From NCBI GenBank assembly GCA_900550195.1, contig URRB01000003.1, positions 115,264-179,263 on the forward strand: a stretch of DNA of 64,000 nucleotides, read 5' to 3'. This DNA comes from an uncultured Collinsella sp. GTDB taxonomy: Bacteria; Actinomycetota; Coriobacteriia; Coriobacteriales; Coriobacteriaceae. This document shows positions 54,986 to 63,950 of this stretch, one piece after another. The notes beneath the pieces are model-generated. The model had not been told where the DNA came from. It ran no database searches and saw only the letters and a list, made by a program, of their open reading frames with translations. A program made the translations under genes and the position numbers. Within the stretch, counting starts at the first letter, position 1; each line of letters starts with the position of its first letter.

Positions 54986-55543
54986 CTATTTCTTGAACGG
55001 GAAACCGAAGGCGTCCAGAAGGGCCTTGGCCTCCTCATCGGTGTTGGCGGTGGTCACGAAAGTGATGTCCATACCACGCTGGTGATCGACGGAGTCGAAG
55101 TCGATCTCGGGGAAGATGAGCTGCTCGGTGACGCCCATGGAGAAGTTACCACGGCCGTCGAAGCTCTTGGCGGAGATGCCGCGGAAGTCGCGGATACGGG
55201 GGATCGCGACGGAGGTCAGACGATCGAAGAACTCCCACATACGGTCGCCACGCAGGGTAACCTTGCAGCCGATCGGCATACCAGCGCGCAGGCGGAAGGT
55301 AGCGATGGACTTGCGGGCACGGGTGATCATCGGCTGCTGGCCGGTGATGGCGCGCAGGTCGCGCACGGCACCGTCGATGGCCTTGGAATCGGTAGCGGCC
55401 TCGCCGACACCCATGTTCACGACGATCTTCTCAAACTTGGGGATCATCATGACGTTCTCGTACTGGAACTTGTCCTGAAGCTGCTGCTTGACCTCGTTGT
55501 TGTACTTGGTCTTCAGACGCGGCACATACTTCTCTTCTGCCAT
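54986..55543 (-). CDS. rplE: Ribosomal protein L5
   Basis: A 185-residue 5S rRNA-binding protein: [63 protein letters not shown], ending [20 protein letters not shown]. It is the first gene of the ribosomal cluster here; rplX, rplN and rpsQ, which normally precede it, are absent. The ATG at 55543 follows AAGGAG. Confidence 0.97.
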   Translation of the reverse strand: MAEEKYVPRLKTKYNNEVKQQLQDKFQYENVMMIPKFEKIVVNMGVGEAATDSKAIDGAVRDLRAITGQQPMITRARKSIATFRLRAGMPIGCKVTLRGDRMWEFFDRLTSVAIPRIRDFRGISAKSFDGRGNFSMGVTEQLIFPEIDFDSVDHQRGMDITFVTTANTDEEAKALLDAFGFPFKK

Positions 55544-55680
55544 TGTTCACTCCTTCTTGGGGTTTTAAGCACGGGGCCTGGCCACGATGGGTTGTCCTCG
55601 TGCCTCCTGGCTGCATCCGCGCCGCTCATGGCATTTCGCGGTTTGGACTCGACGCAGCAGGAGCCGACAAAACAATCGGT

Positions 55681-55709
55681 ACTATACGCGCATCGGGAGC
55701 GTATTTCCA
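55681..55709 (-). promoter_or_regulatory. Likely promoter of the rplE-rplQ operon
   Basis: On the minus strand TGGAAA (55704-55709) and TATAGT (55681-55686) are separated by 17 bases. Transcription would start about 130 bases before rplE, leaving space for a regulatory leader. Confidence 0.55.
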
Positions 55710-55770
55710 GAAAAACCTCGTCTGCCTGCACAACTCCACAACTCCCCCGCACAAATGGATCCCAAAAGCT

Positions 55771-55835
55771 GTTGCGGTGAAATAGTTCCTGGCCGACCGC
55801 CCGTCGGGCCCATCTAGGAACTATTTCACCGCAAC
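55771..55835. repeat. Palindromic element, family A, copy 3 (TTCCT subtype)
   Basis: The arms GTTGCGGTGAAATAGTTCCT and its exact complement (55816-55835) flank a 25-base loop. The outer 15 bases match the copies at 5721 and 15049; the inner part differs (TTCCT for GGACTG) in both arms. Confidence 0.88.
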
Positions 55836-55853
55836 TTATTGATGGGGATGAGA

Positions 55854-56897
55854 TTAGCGCTTGCGGGGGACGAGTTTGGTGCGGCGCAGGTGGATCATCT
55901 CGGCGGCGATGGAGATGGCGATCTCCTCGGGATCCTCCGCCTCGATGGCAACGCCAATCGGAAGGTGCAGCCCGTCGATTTGTTCCTGCGTAAAGCCCTC
56001 CTGTTCCAAGCGGGCCCGCACAAAGGCCGTCTTGCGACGCGAGCCCAGGCAACCCAAATAGGCGGGCTTGGCGCGCATCGCCTGAATCACCACGTCGATA
56101 TCGGACTTGTGACCCGCCGTGGCAACGACCACCAAGTCGCGCGGACCGATGGGGCACAGCTCGCTCAGGTTCTTGTAATCGACCAGGCGTCGATCGTAGA
56201 CACCGGGCACCCATTCGGGGGTCAGCGTACCGGGGCGGTCGTCACAAGCCACGACGGCAAAGCCCGCCGCCGTGAGCACCCGCGCCGTTGCGGCGCCCAC
56301 GTGGCCGCAGCCAAAGATATAGGTCAGGCCCTCGGGGCAGAGCGTCTCGATGTGCGCCGGGGGAATCTCGGAGGCGGCGTTGGTGTAGGTGACCTTACTC
56401 CCCTCCTCCACCAGCGAAAGCTCGGGGCAACCCATTATGGTGCGGCGCGATGCCTCGCCATGGTACTCGGCCACATCGCCCTCGATCGCCTGGGTGACAA
56501 ACGGTTCAAAGTCGATGACGAAGTCGCCGATGCGCCGATAGGCCAAAACGTCGGCAACCGACTGGAACAACGGCACCTGCGATACATCCAGGTGCAGATA
56601 GCACAGGCAGATGGCTCCGCCGCAGATCATACCAGTATCGGAGTTCTCGCCACCCATGGTGTAGCGGACCAGACGCGATTGCCCTGCGGCCAGCAGCTCG
56701 CGCGCCTCGTCCAGCGCAAAGAGCTCGATTTTGCCGCCGCCGATGGTGCCCGCCTGGCTACCGTCGGCAAAGAAGGCCATCCAGGCGCCCACGCCGCGCG
56801 GCGATGATCCTGCCGTGCCGGCAACTACCACCAGCTCGCACGTCTTACCAGCCTTCAGAGCGCCAAGCGCGGCATTCACCACATCGAGCTTTTCCAT
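55854..56897 (-). CDS. xdhC: XdhC/CoxF-family molybdenum cofactor maturation protein
   Basis: A 347-residue protein. The N-terminal XdhC/CoxI domain has AGSSPRGVGAWMAFFADGSQAGTIGGGKIE, and the C-terminal Rossmann-like domain has YIFGCGHVGAATARVLTAAGFAVVACDDRP and GCLGSRRKTAFVRARLEQEGF. Such proteins bind molybdopterin and sulfurate it before insertion into xanthine dehydrogenase-type enzymes. The start follows AGGAAA, nine bases after yqeB. The hydroxylase subunits themselves are not in the window. Confidence 0.92.
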   Translation of the reverse strand: MEKLDVVNAALGALKAGKTCELVVVAGTAGSSPRGVGAWMAFFADGSQAGTIGGGKIELFALDEARELLAAGQSRLVRYTMGGENSDTGMICGGAICLCYLHLDVSQVPLFQSVADVLAYRRIGDFVIDFEPFVTQAIEGDVAEYHGEASRRTIMGCPELSLVEEGSKVTYTNAASEIPPAHIETLCPEGLTYIFGCGHVGAATARVLTAAGFAVVACDDRPGTLTPEWVPGVYDRRLVDYKNLSELCPIGPRDLVVVATAGHKSDIDVVIQAMRAKPAYLGCLGSRRKTAFVRARLEQEGFTQEQIDGLHLPIGVAIEAEDPEEIAISIAAEMIHLRRTKLVPRKR

Positions 56898-56906
56898 TGC
56901 AATTTC

Positions 56907-57701
56907 CTATCCCTGGAATACACCGGTGAGCATGGCGAGCGCCTCGAGTACACCGCCGCCGACCGACGTCGCCTTGTCCGAAATATAGTTGATATAGCTG
57001 GCATCGCCGCGCGGGTCGACGTCGGCGCACTTAAAGCCCTCAGTCACCTGCACACCGTTCGCCAAAAGACCGCGCAAGCAGCCGTCAATCTGCGTGCACA
57101 TGGGCGTATCGCCCGCGTAGCCAATCACGTCTCCGGCGCTCACGATGTCGCCGATTGCGCGGTCGGACCGAAACACGCCGGCGGCGGGGCTGTGGATAAC
57201 ACGCTCTTTGCCATAGCCGGCGATAATGCCCGGCACACCCGTGTTGGGTTGGGGCGAGCCCTGGGTGATGACGCGGCCGAGGAAATGACCGCGCATGGTC
57301 TCGACCACGGCGTCGCAATCGACCGGCGCGGTAAAGCCCGGCCCCACGGCGATGACGACAGGCGCCATATCGCGCGTGGTACCCAAGTTGCGCTTAGCTA
57401 GAATCGCGTCTACCACGGCCGCGGGTCTAAGTTCGCCGAGCATCTGTGCCTGGGGGTCCACCACCACGGCGACATCCCCCGCCTCGGTAATCTCAAGCAC
57501 CTCGACCGGCGTTTGCGCCAAACGGGCACGAATGCCCTCGACCTGGACCTCGCCCAGGCGAATGGCCTCGCAAAAACTGATCGTGCGACGGATGCACGTG
57601 GGGACCGCGATATCGGCCATGACGACCGACACGCCGGCGCGCACCAGACGAGCAGCCACGCCCGTGGCGATATCGCCTGCGCCGCGAACATAAACGAGCA
57701 T
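56907..57701 (-). CDS. yqeB: EF2563/YqeB-type selenium-dependent molybdenum hydroxylase accessory protein
   Basis: A 264-residue protein starting LVYVRGAGDIATGVAARLVRAGVSVVMAD (Rossmann-like), then PSCIRR-type VPTCIRRTISFCEAI, VVDAILAKRN and ITQGSPQPNTGVPG, which are typical of the EF2563 family. The family occurs with selenium-dependent molybdenum hydroxylases and is thought to take part in maturing the labile selenium cofactor. It is first of a two-gene unit with xdhC and is divergent from yqeC. Confidence 0.9.
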   Translation of the reverse strand: MLVYVRGAGDIATGVAARLVRAGVSVVMADIAVPTCIRRTISFCEAIRLGEVQVEGIRARLAQTPVEVLEITEAGDVAVVVDPQAQMLGELRPAAVVDAILAKRNLGTTRDMAPVVIAVGPGFTAPVDCDAVVETMRGHFLGRVITQGSPQPNTGVPGIIAGYGKERVIHSPAAGVFRSDRAIGDIVSAGDVIGYAGDTPMCTQIDGCLRGLLANGVQVTEGFKCADVDPRGDASYINYISDKATSVGGGVLEALAMLTGVFQG

Positions 57702-57742
57702 TCCCGGGGCACCTCCCTGTGCTACGGTTTGAGCAGAGCAAA

Positions 57743-57757
57743 AGCGGTTCGACCGCT
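57743..57757. promoter_or_regulatory. Dyad AGCGGT-TCG-ACCGCT between yqeB and yqeC
   Basis: A perfect six-base inverted repeat lies in the 102-base divergent spacer, 42 bases from yqeB and 47 from yqeC. It may be an operator for both directions. Confidence 0.4.
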
Positions 57758-57803
57758 ACTCTGATGATTATTTCTTATCACAGTATTATACGGCGGTGAA
57801 CAG

Positions 57804-58538
57804 ATGGAAACGGTTAACGGCAGCCTTGCCTCCACGCTCAAGATTGAGCCGGGCATTACCGCGATCATCGGCAGCGGTGGCAAGTCGACCCTGCTAAAGA
57901 CGCTCGGCCTTGAGCTTATGCGCGCTGGCGGCCGCGTGCTCCTCTGCACCACCACGCACATGTTTCCCGTCGCCGGCGTGCCATGGGACGGGTCGAGCCG
58001 TCGTCTGGACGCCTCGCAGGTGCAGCCAGGTGCCTTGCACGCCCCAGGCTGCACCTGCGAGGCCTGCTCGGGGCTTGTGCGGGGAAGCATCTGCCAAGCA
58101 GGCGTCTTGGACCCCGAGACGGGCAAGCTCTCCTCCCCTGCCGAGCCACTCGACGAGCTGGCGCAGCGCTTTGACTATGTGTTGGCCGAGGCAGATGGCA
58201 GCAAGCAACTCCCACTCAAGGCCCACGCCGCCTGGGAGCCGGTTATTCCTGCCGGCACTGCCAACGTCATCTGGATCGTCGGCGCCTCAGGCTTGGGCAA
58301 GCCCATCAACGAAGCCGTCCACCGCCCCGAGCTCTTCTGCGAGCGCTGCGATTGCGAGCCCACCGACATCGCCACGCCCGAGCGCGTCGCCATGGTGCTC
58401 AATGCCGAACTGCGGATGCTGAACCTCAACTATGCCCGCATCATGCTCAACCAAGTCGACACGCTTGCCGACCCGGTCGTGGCAAGCCGCTTTGAGACTG
58501 CCCTCAGCCGCCCCATCGTCGCCACCAGCCTCAAATAG
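57804..58538 (+). CDS. yqeC: YqeC-family putative selenium cofactor biosynthesis protein
   Basis: A 244-residue P-loop protein: AIIGSGGKSTLLKTLGLELMRAGGRVLLCTTTHM, with the Walker A-like GSGGKST at 24-30, and later AEADGSKQLPLKAHAAWEPVIP. An inserted segment of about 30 residues carries CTCEAC, a possible metal site that I do not recall from other family members. YqeC co-occurs with YqeB and selenium-dependent molybdenum hydroxylases. It alone in this cluster is on the plus strand. Confidence 0.88.
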   Translation: METVNGSLASTLKIEPGITAIIGSGGKSTLLKTLGLELMRAGGRVLLCTTTHMFPVAGVPWDGSSRRLDASQVQPGALHAPGCTCEACSGLVRGSICQAGVLDPETGKLSSPAEPLDELAQRFDYVLAEADGSKQLPLKAHAAWEPVIPAGTANVIWIVGASGLGKPINEAVHRPELFCERCDCEPTDIATPERVAMVLNAELRMLNLNYARIMLNQVDTLADPVVASRFETALSRPIVATSLK

Positions 58539-58564
58539 CCGGCGCTGCCCCAGCAGACCTATAA

Positions 58565-58629
58565 GTTGCGGTGGAATAGTTCCTGAAACGGCCTATTTGG
58601 CGGCTAAACAGGAACTATTTCACCGCAAC
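58565..58629. repeat. Palindromic element, family A, copy 4 (TTCCT subtype)
   Basis: GTTGCGGTGGAATAGTTCCT pairs with the arm at 58610-58629 with one mismatch. With copy 3 it brackets the xdhC-yqeB-yqeC segment. Confidence 0.87.
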
Positions 58630-58656
58630 TGCGAAGGGAATCCGGCACCCTTCTTG

Positions 58657-60024
58657 TTAGCGGGGGACGTAGCGGCCGGGTTGGGCTCCGGTGGGCTCGC
58701 CGTCGCACGCGGCCAGCACGCCGTTGACGAAGACGGCCTTGGCGCGGCCATGTGCCTCAAAGCCCTCGAACGGCGTGTAGTCCACAGCCTGATGCTGCGT
58801 CGCAGCGCTAATGGTCCAGCGCGCCTTGGGATCCCACACGCACACATCGGCATCGGAGCCCTCGGCAAGACATCCCTTGCGCGGATACATGCCAAAGACG
58901 CGCGCCGGGTTCTCGCTCATCAAGCGGCACAGATCCTCGGGGCCCAGCTGTCCCTCAAAGCTCGTAGCGATCGCGACGGGGCGATGCTCCACACCGGGCC
59001 CGCCGTTGGGAATCGCGCGGAAGTCGTCGCGTCCGCGGTCCTTTTGCCCGTGTAGGTTAAAGCTGCAGTGGTCGGTCGCAATCGTATCGATCTCGCCTGC
59101 CACAAGTGCCTCGCGCAGTGCCGCACGGTCGCCGGCATGGCGCAGCGGCGGGCTCATCACATATTTGGCACCCGCAAAGCCGTCCTCGCCCTGCTCCAAG
59201 TAGCAAGTATCGTCGAGCATCAGATACTGAGGGCAGGTCTCGACATAGATATTCTTCTGCCCGCGCGCCTTGGCGGCACGGATGGCCTCGAGCCCCAGCT
59301 TGGTCGAAAGGTGCACCACGTTGACCGGTGCGTCGCCGGCCAGGTGCGCCAGATATAGCAGACGGCTCACTGCCTCGGCCTCGCACACATCCGGACGGCT
59401 GAGCGCATGGCCCTCGGGCCCGTGGATACCCTGCTCAAATACGCGCCTCTGCAGCTCATTCACCAGCGTGCCGTTCTCGCAATGCACGCACAGTATGCCG
59501 CCAATATATGTGAGCTCCTCGAGCACCTCGAGCGTCTCGGCATCGTCCAAGCGCAGGTGGTCGTAGGCAAAGTAGGTCTTAAACGACGATACGCCCGCCT
59601 CGCGCATGGCGGAGAGGTCGGCACGGTTGCGCTCATTCCACTCGGCAAGCGCCATATGAAAAGCGTAGTTGGCCGTGCAGGTGCCGTCGGCGCGGTGATG
59701 CCACTCGGCAAGGGCATCGGGCATGGTCACGCCGCGATCGGCCGTCGCATAGTCCACAATGGTCGTGGTGCCGCCGCAGGCAGCCGCACGCGTACCGGTC
59801 TCAAAGCTATCGGCCGTCCAATCCATGCCGGTCCAGCACTGCATGTGCGTGTGGCCGTCGATAAAGCCGGGGAACACCCAGCAGCCCGCGGCATCCTCGA
59901 CGGTATCGCCCTCGGCCGGCTCAATCGCCGCGGCGATCCGCACGATCTTATCGCCATCCATGGCAAGATCGGCGCGGCGAAGCCCCTGGGGCGTCACAAG
60001 CGCGCCATTTTTGATAATGATCAT
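58657..60024 (-). CDS. hydA: Dihydropyrimidinase/hydantoinase-family amidohydrolase
   Basis: A 455-residue zinc amidohydrolase. The metal site has GFIDGHTHMQ near residue 56, the carbamylated Lys in SSFKTYFAYDH, His in CVHCENG and VVHLSTK, and the catalytic Asp in TIATDHCSFN. It opens cyclic ureides such as dihydropyrimidines or hydantoin-like purine products. In anaerobic purine-degrading clusters it acts on ring-reduced intermediates, the likely role here. The gene follows the MobA-like gene by eight bases, so the pair is an operon. Confidence 0.9.
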   Translation of the reverse strand: MIIIKNGALVTPQGLRRADLAMDGDKIVRIAAAIEPAEGDTVEDAAGCWVFPGFIDGHTHMQCWTGMDWTADSFETGTRAAACGGTTTIVDYATADRGVTMPDALAEWHHRADGTCTANYAFHMALAEWNERNRADLSAMREAGVSSFKTYFAYDHLRLDDAETLEVLEELTYIGGILCVHCENGTLVNELQRRVFEQGIHGPEGHALSRPDVCEAEAVSRLLYLAHLAGDAPVNVVHLSTKLGLEAIRAAKARGQKNIYVETCPQYLMLDDTCYLEQGEDGFAGAKYVMSPPLRHAGDRAALREALVAGEIDTIATDHCSFNLHGQKDRGRDDFRAIPNGGPGVEHRPVAIATSFEGQLGPEDLCRLMSENPARVFGMYPRKGCLAEGSDADVCVWDPKARWTISAATQHQAVDYTPFEGFEAHGRAKAVFVNGVLAACDGEPTGAQPGRYVPR

Positions 60025-60032
60025 GTTGCTCC

Positions 60033-60647
60033 TTATTGATTAATACTGTTGGCTACGCGATCAAAATACGAGCAGGCCGCGATATGCTCCGTTATGCGTC
60101 GCTGGCCCTTGGCGGTATCGACATCCCACAGCTCATAGGCGCGCGCTTCGACCAGCATCACGTCGGCACGGTCCTTGAGGATCGAACCGCCGCCGTCCTT
60201 GCCCTCAAGACACATAAGTGCATCGAACAGTTCCGCCGGAAAGAGCACCGGGCTCGAAGGCTCACCGTTGCACGCAAGACGCACCGGATGCTTGCGGCCA
60301 CGCTCGTCAAATGCACGAACCATAGCCTCAAAAGAATCCGCGCTCACAAGCGGCTGGTCGCCCGGCAAAAAGAGGCAACCTTTCCAGTTGCGTTCGACTC
60401 CCCACGAAAGGCCCGCACGGACGCTTTCGCTGCGCAGCTCGCCATCGTGCAGCACGCACTGGCAATGCTTGTCCTCGCAAATCTGGGCAACCTCGGGCCA
60501 ACGCGTCGAAACCACGACGTCAAAGCCCCGGGGAACCGAATCGATGGTCCGAGCAATCAGCGGCTCGCCATAGATATCGGCAAGCATCTTGTTAGAGCCA
60601 AACCGCTTACCCTCGCCCGAGGCCATAATCACGCAGCCAAGTTTCAT
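60033..60647 (-). CDS. MobA/MocA-like nucleotidyltransferase
   Basis: A 204-residue GT-A-type nucleotidyltransferase: CVIMASGEGKRFGSNKMLADIYGEPLIARTI, with the G-x-G-x-R-F-G-x-N-K loop, and LFLPGDQPLVS carrying the metal-binding Asp. MocA-type enzymes make molybdopterin cytosine dinucleotide, the cofactor of xanthine dehydrogenase-family enzymes, so its place beside the hydroxylase accessory genes makes sense. The start at 60647 follows GGGGAGG; a longer frame upstream is not supported. Confidence 0.88.
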   Translation of the reverse strand: MKLGCVIMASGEGKRFGSNKMLADIYGEPLIARTIDSVPRGFDVVVSTRWPEVAQICEDKHCQCVLHDGELRSESVRAGLSWGVERNWKGCLFLPGDQPLVSADSFEAMVRAFDERGRKHPVRLACNGEPSSPVLFPAELFDALMCLEGKDGGGSILKDRADVMLVEARAYELWDVDTAKGQRRITEHIAACSYFDRVANSINQ

Positions 60648-60735
60648 GGCGATACCTCCCCTGAAACCATCGTACCCATAACTCGCGCCGCGGGGCACCT
60701 ACATCGAAAGCGCTTATCCTACACGCCCGCGATGC

Positions 60736-60775
60736 AAAAAGGGGGCACCCCGCCGGTTGGCAGAGCGCCCCCTTT
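60736..60775 (-). terminator. Terminator downstream of ygeW
   Basis: AAAGGGGGCGC and GTGCCCCC arms are followed by TTTTTGC on the minus strand, 24 bases after the ygeW stop. Confidence 0.8.
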
Positions 60776-60798
60776 ACATGGTTTACCTCAGCCCAGCT

Positions 60799-62001
60799 TT
60801 AGGCCTGGAACCAGCGGGCGGTGTTGCGCTCGTCGAGGGCCTTGAGGGCAGCGGCGGGATCGGCAACCTTCTGCAGGAACATCATGGCTGCGATGGCGTA
60901 CGGCTTGTAGCTGGCCTCCTTGTACATGCCCACACGGTGCATGTCGAAGACGTCGGCGTTGACCTCGCCGTGCTCGCAAGAAACACCGGAGATGTCGGCG
61001 GGCAGCGGGTGCATAAAGATGGTGTCCTGGCCGTTGGCAGTCTTCTCCATGAGCGCGGTCGTGGAGCACCAGTCCTGATGGGTGGCGTTCTGGGCGAGCA
61101 GCTCCTTCTCGAGCGCAGCGATGCCGGCGTCGTCGCCCTCGGCGTACAGGTTGGTACGCTTCTCCATGGCGGCAAACGGAGCCCAGCTCTTGGGGATTAC
61201 GATGTCGGCGCCCTCGAAGGCCTCGGCCATGGTGTTGACCTGCTTAAAGGTGGTGCCGGACTCGGCGGCATAGCCCTTGGCGCGCTCAACGACCTCGGGC
61301 ATGAGGTCGTAGCCCTCGGGGTGAGCCAGGGTGACGTCCATGCCAAAGCGGGGCAGTAGGCTGATCAGCGACTGCGGGCAGGACAGCGGCTTGCCGTAAG
61401 AGGGCGAATAGGCCCAGGTGACGGCAACCTTCTTGCCCTTGAGGTTCTCGAGGCCGCCAAACTCGTTGATGAGGTAGAGCATGTCGGCAGAGGACTGCGT
61501 GGGGTGGTCGGAGTCGGACTGCAGGGAGATGAGCGTGGGACGGTGATCCAGAACGCCGTCCTCGTAAGCCTGCTGGACAGACTCGGAGACCTCGGCCATG
61601 TAGGCGTCGCCCTTGCCGATGTACATGTCGTCGCGGATGCCGATGACGTCGGCCATGAAGGAGATCATGGTAGCGGTCTCGCGGACGGTCTCGCCGTGAG
61701 CGATCTGGGACTTCTTCTCGTCCAGGTCCTGCAGCTCAAGGCCGAGCAGGTTGGCGGCCTTAGAGAAGGAGAAACGCGTACGGGTGGAGTTGTCGCGGAA
61801 TAGGGAGACGGCCAGACCCGAGTCGAAGATCTTGGGAGAGACGTTGTTCTCGCGCAGCTGGCGCAGGGCGTCGGCGACGATGTAGAGCGCCTTGAGCTCA
61901 TCGGTGGTCTTATCCCAGGTGTGCAGGAAGTCGCTGCCGTACATACCCTTAAAATCGAGGCCGTTCAGCTGCTCGACGAGCTCGGTAAACTTGGAGTCCA
62001 T
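60799..62001 (-). CDS. ygeW: YgeW-type carbamoyltransferase
   Basis: A 400-residue knotted carbamoyltransferase. FRDNSTRTRFSFSKAANLLGLELQDLDEKKSQIAHGE is the carbamoyl-phosphate site (STRTR), and HPTQSSADMLYLINEFG and DIVIPKSWAPF follow. MHPLPADISGVSCEHGEV replaces the HCLP motif of ornithine transcarbamylases, which marks the YgeW group. It is thought to process carbamoylated intermediates of anaerobic purine catabolism, giving carbamoyl phosphate for ATP synthesis. The start at 62001 follows AAAGGA; the longer frame to 62187 lacks support. Confidence 0.92.
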   Translation of the reverse strand: MDSKFTELVEQLNGLDFKGMYGSDFLHTWDKTTDELKALYIVADALRQLRENNVSPKIFDSGLAVSLFRDNSTRTRFSFSKAANLLGLELQDLDEKKSQIAHGETVRETATMISFMADVIGIRDDMYIGKGDAYMAEVSESVQQAYEDGVLDHRPTLISLQSDSDHPTQSSADMLYLINEFGGLENLKGKKVAVTWAYSPSYGKPLSCPQSLISLLPRFGMDVTLAHPEGYDLMPEVVERAKGYAAESGTTFKQVNTMAEAFEGADIVIPKSWAPFAAMEKRTNLYAEGDDAGIAALEKELLAQNATHQDWCSTTALMEKTANGQDTIFMHPLPADISGVSCEHGEVNADVFDMHRVGMYKEASYKPYAIAAMMFLQKVADPAAALKALDERNTARWFQA

Positions 62002-62202
62002 GGAAATGTCCTTTCTAAAGATGAAACGATCGCAATGAGTAGATGCGCTCCGACATGCGCGTGTGGCTAGAACATGCAGAGCGCTATGACAAGGACCCGC
62101 TACCGTTGAGGAAGCATGGGAGATAACGACCGCGGGCCCCAAGTCGACAGGGGGTGCCGGGGACGCGAGCGGCCCCCGGCTCAACAAAATCGAGGAATGG
62201 GA

Positions 62203-63576
62203 CTAATCGATCTTGTTGTTGGTCAGACCGGCGCGGAACACGGTGGCGTCGCCATCGGCCTGGCTCGGATCGTAGAGGTTCAGGGCAGCCACATACATGG
62301 CGGCAGCGGTGACCAGGTCGTCCTTGTAGGTGACCTCGTTGGGAGCGTGAGCCTGAGACTCGGCACCCGGGCCAAAGCCCACGCAGGGGATGCCGTAGCG
62401 GCCCTGGATGGAGACGCAGTTCGTGGAGAAGGTCCACTTGTCGCACAGCGGACGACCGGTGCGCTTGTCCATGCTGGGCTCGCAGCCGATGCGCTCGTCA
62501 CCGAACATGGCCTTGTGGGCGTCGACGAGGGCCTTGACGTGCGGAGCGGTCTCCTTGTTGATCCACGTGGGGAAGTAAGCCTCGGTCTCGTAGACCTCGC
62601 CGGTCCAGGACGGACGGTCGTACATGTACATGGAGACCTTCACATCGTCGCCGTACTTCTTGGCGGCCGGCAGGTTACGGATCTCGTCCAGACAGGACTC
62701 CCAGGTCTCGCCGGCGGTCATGCGACGGTCGATGGAGATGGCGCAGGAGTCGGCCACGGCGCAACGGCTGGGGCTGGTGTAGAAGATCTGGCTGACGGTG
62801 CAGGTGCCGCGGCCCAGGAAGCGGGCATCCTCGAAGTGCTCGGGATTGTACTTGGGGTCGAGCATCTTGACGAGACCCTTGATGTCGGTCGACTCGTCGC
62901 AGCCGTTGTTGTTGAGGGCGCGGACGTCGGCGATGATGTCGGCCATCTTGTAGATGGCGTTGTCGCCGCGGTCGGGAGCGGAGCCGTGGCAGGAGGTGCC
63001 GTGAACGTCGACGCGGATCTCCATGCGGCCGCGGTGACCGCGGTAGATGCCGCCGTCGGTGGGCTCGGTGGAAATGACGAACTCGGGCTTAATGCCGTCC
63101 TTGTTGTAGATGTACTGCCAGCACATGCCGTCGCAGTCCTCTTCCTGGACGGTGCCGACGACCATGATCTTGTAGCCCTCGGGGATGAGGCCCATGTCCT
63201 TCATCATCTTGGCAGCGTAGGTAGCAGAAGCCATACCGCCCTCCTGGTCGGAGCCGCCGCGGCCGTAGATGATCTCGTCGGTCTCGTAGCCGGTGTAGGG
63301 ATCCGCGGTCCAGTTTTCGCGGTTGCCGATGCCGACGGTATCGATATGGGAGTCGATGGCGATGATCTTGTCGCCAGTGCCCATCCAGCCGATGACGTTG
63401 CCCAGCTTGTCGAACTCGACCTTGTCATAGCCCAGCTTTTCCATCTCGGCGGCGATGCGCTTGACGACGCCCTCTTCCTCGCAGGACTCGGACGGGATCG
63501 CGATCATGTCGCGGAGGAACTTTGCCATGTCAGCCCGGTAGCCTTCGGCAGCCTTCTTGATAGCATCATAATTCAT
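62203..63576 (-). CDS. ygeY: YgeY-family M20 hydrolase linked to selenium metabolism
   Basis: A 457-residue M20-type metallohydrolase. [15 protein letters not shown] carries the first metal ligands (HID), [13 protein letters not shown] the bridging Asp, and [13 protein letters not shown] the catalytic Glu pair. YgeY proteins are found with ygeW and selenium-dependent xanthine dehydrogenase genes and are assigned to purine or urate degradation. Gene order ygeY-ygeW on the minus strand is conserved in other anaerobes. GGGAGG lies 12 bases before the ATG, a rather long spacing. Confidence 0.92.
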   Translation of the reverse strand: MNYDAIKKAAEGYRADMAKFLRDMIAIPSESCEEEGVVKRIAAEMEKLGYDKVEFDKLGNVIGWMGTGDKIIAIDSHIDTVGIGNRENWTADPYTGYETDEIIYGRGGSDQEGGMASATYAAKMMKDMGLIPEGYKIMVVGTVQEEDCDGMCWQYIYNKDGIKPEFVISTEPTDGGIYRGHRGRMEIRVDVHGTSCHGSAPDRGDNAIYKMADIIADVRALNNNGCDESTDIKGLVKMLDPKYNPEHFEDARFLGRGTCTVSQIFYTSPSRCAVADSCAISIDRRMTAGETWESCLDEIRNLPAAKKYGDDVKVSMYMYDRPSWTGEVYETEAYFPTWINKETAPHVKALVDAHKAMFGDERIGCEPSMDKRTGRPLCDKWTFSTNCVSIQGRYGIPCVGFGPGAESQAHAPNEVTYKDDLVTAAAMYVAALNLYDPSQADGDATVFRAGLTNNKID

Positions 63577-63656
63577 AAACGCAGGGTACCTCCCATTTAT
63601 TTATTTATTATTCTTTCTGATCTGCGGCGTCTGCCGTGCAGACGTCTTCTGCTACC

Positions 63657-63684
63657 ATCATACCACATGAAAAGCAGATGTCAA
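63657..63684 (-). promoter_or_regulatory. Near-consensus promoter of ygeY
   Basis: TTGACA (63679-63684) and TATGAT (63657-63662) are 16 bases apart on the minus strand, and TG one base before the -10 makes an extended -10. The transcript would begin with the hairpin GACGTCTGC ACG GCAGACGCC (63624-63644). Confidence 0.8.
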
Positions 63685-63765
63685 ACAAAATTTTTGCTGA
63701 CCTAAAATTTTTTATGAAGGTTTGCTTTTTACACATGTTTATATAGGAATATATGTATTTCAAGG

Positions 63766-63797
63766 GAAAAGAAGGCTGCCCGGCGGGCGGCCTTCTC
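63766..63797 (-). terminator. Terminator of a gene beyond the right edge
   Basis: GAAGGCCGCCCG and CGGGCAGCCTTC are followed by TTTTCCC on the minus strand, upstream of ygeY. It implies a minus-strand gene to the right of the window. Confidence 0.7.
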
Positions 63798-63851
63798 TGC
63801 AAATCAAAAACCGATTTTCATAAAGCGAAGCAAGTACACAGCGTCTGTAGG

Positions 63852-63950
63852 AGCCGACGACTCTGTCGGCTCGCTGGAAGCAGTGGCTTTTTCCGGAAAC
63901 CCAAGGCGAATCCGTATGCGCTTCCCAACACGTTTGTAGGGGCCGATGCC
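63852..63950. repeat. Two related GTAGG-(A/G)-GCCGA hairpin repeats
   Basis: GTAGGAGCCGACGACTCTGTCGGCTCG and, 80 bases later, GTAGGGGCCGATGCCCACATCGGCCCG share layout and spacing; each has a stem (GCCGA/TCGGC). CGGAAA-like and TTTTTACGAAAA-like sequences follow at matching distances. Confidence 0.65.

Larger units (their letters stand above)
55544..55853. other. Leader of the rplE operon and a palindromic repeat
   Basis: No gene is supported in these 310 bases. The right part holds a family A palindrome (55771-55835), the middle a promoter (55681-55709), and the left a leader of about 130 bases before rplE. An open frame through this region has no conserved sequence or ribosome-binding site. 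Confidence 0.6.

Noticed and set aside
55513..56214. Minus-strand frame running from xdhC into the rplE leader
   Set aside because: It is out of frame with xdhC, crosses a palindromic repeat and a promoter, and shows no conserved motif.
62116..63705. Plus-strand open frame opposite ygeY
   Set aside because: Antisense shadow: low-complexity Val/Gly/Asp composition, and ygeY has complete M20 metal-binding motifs.
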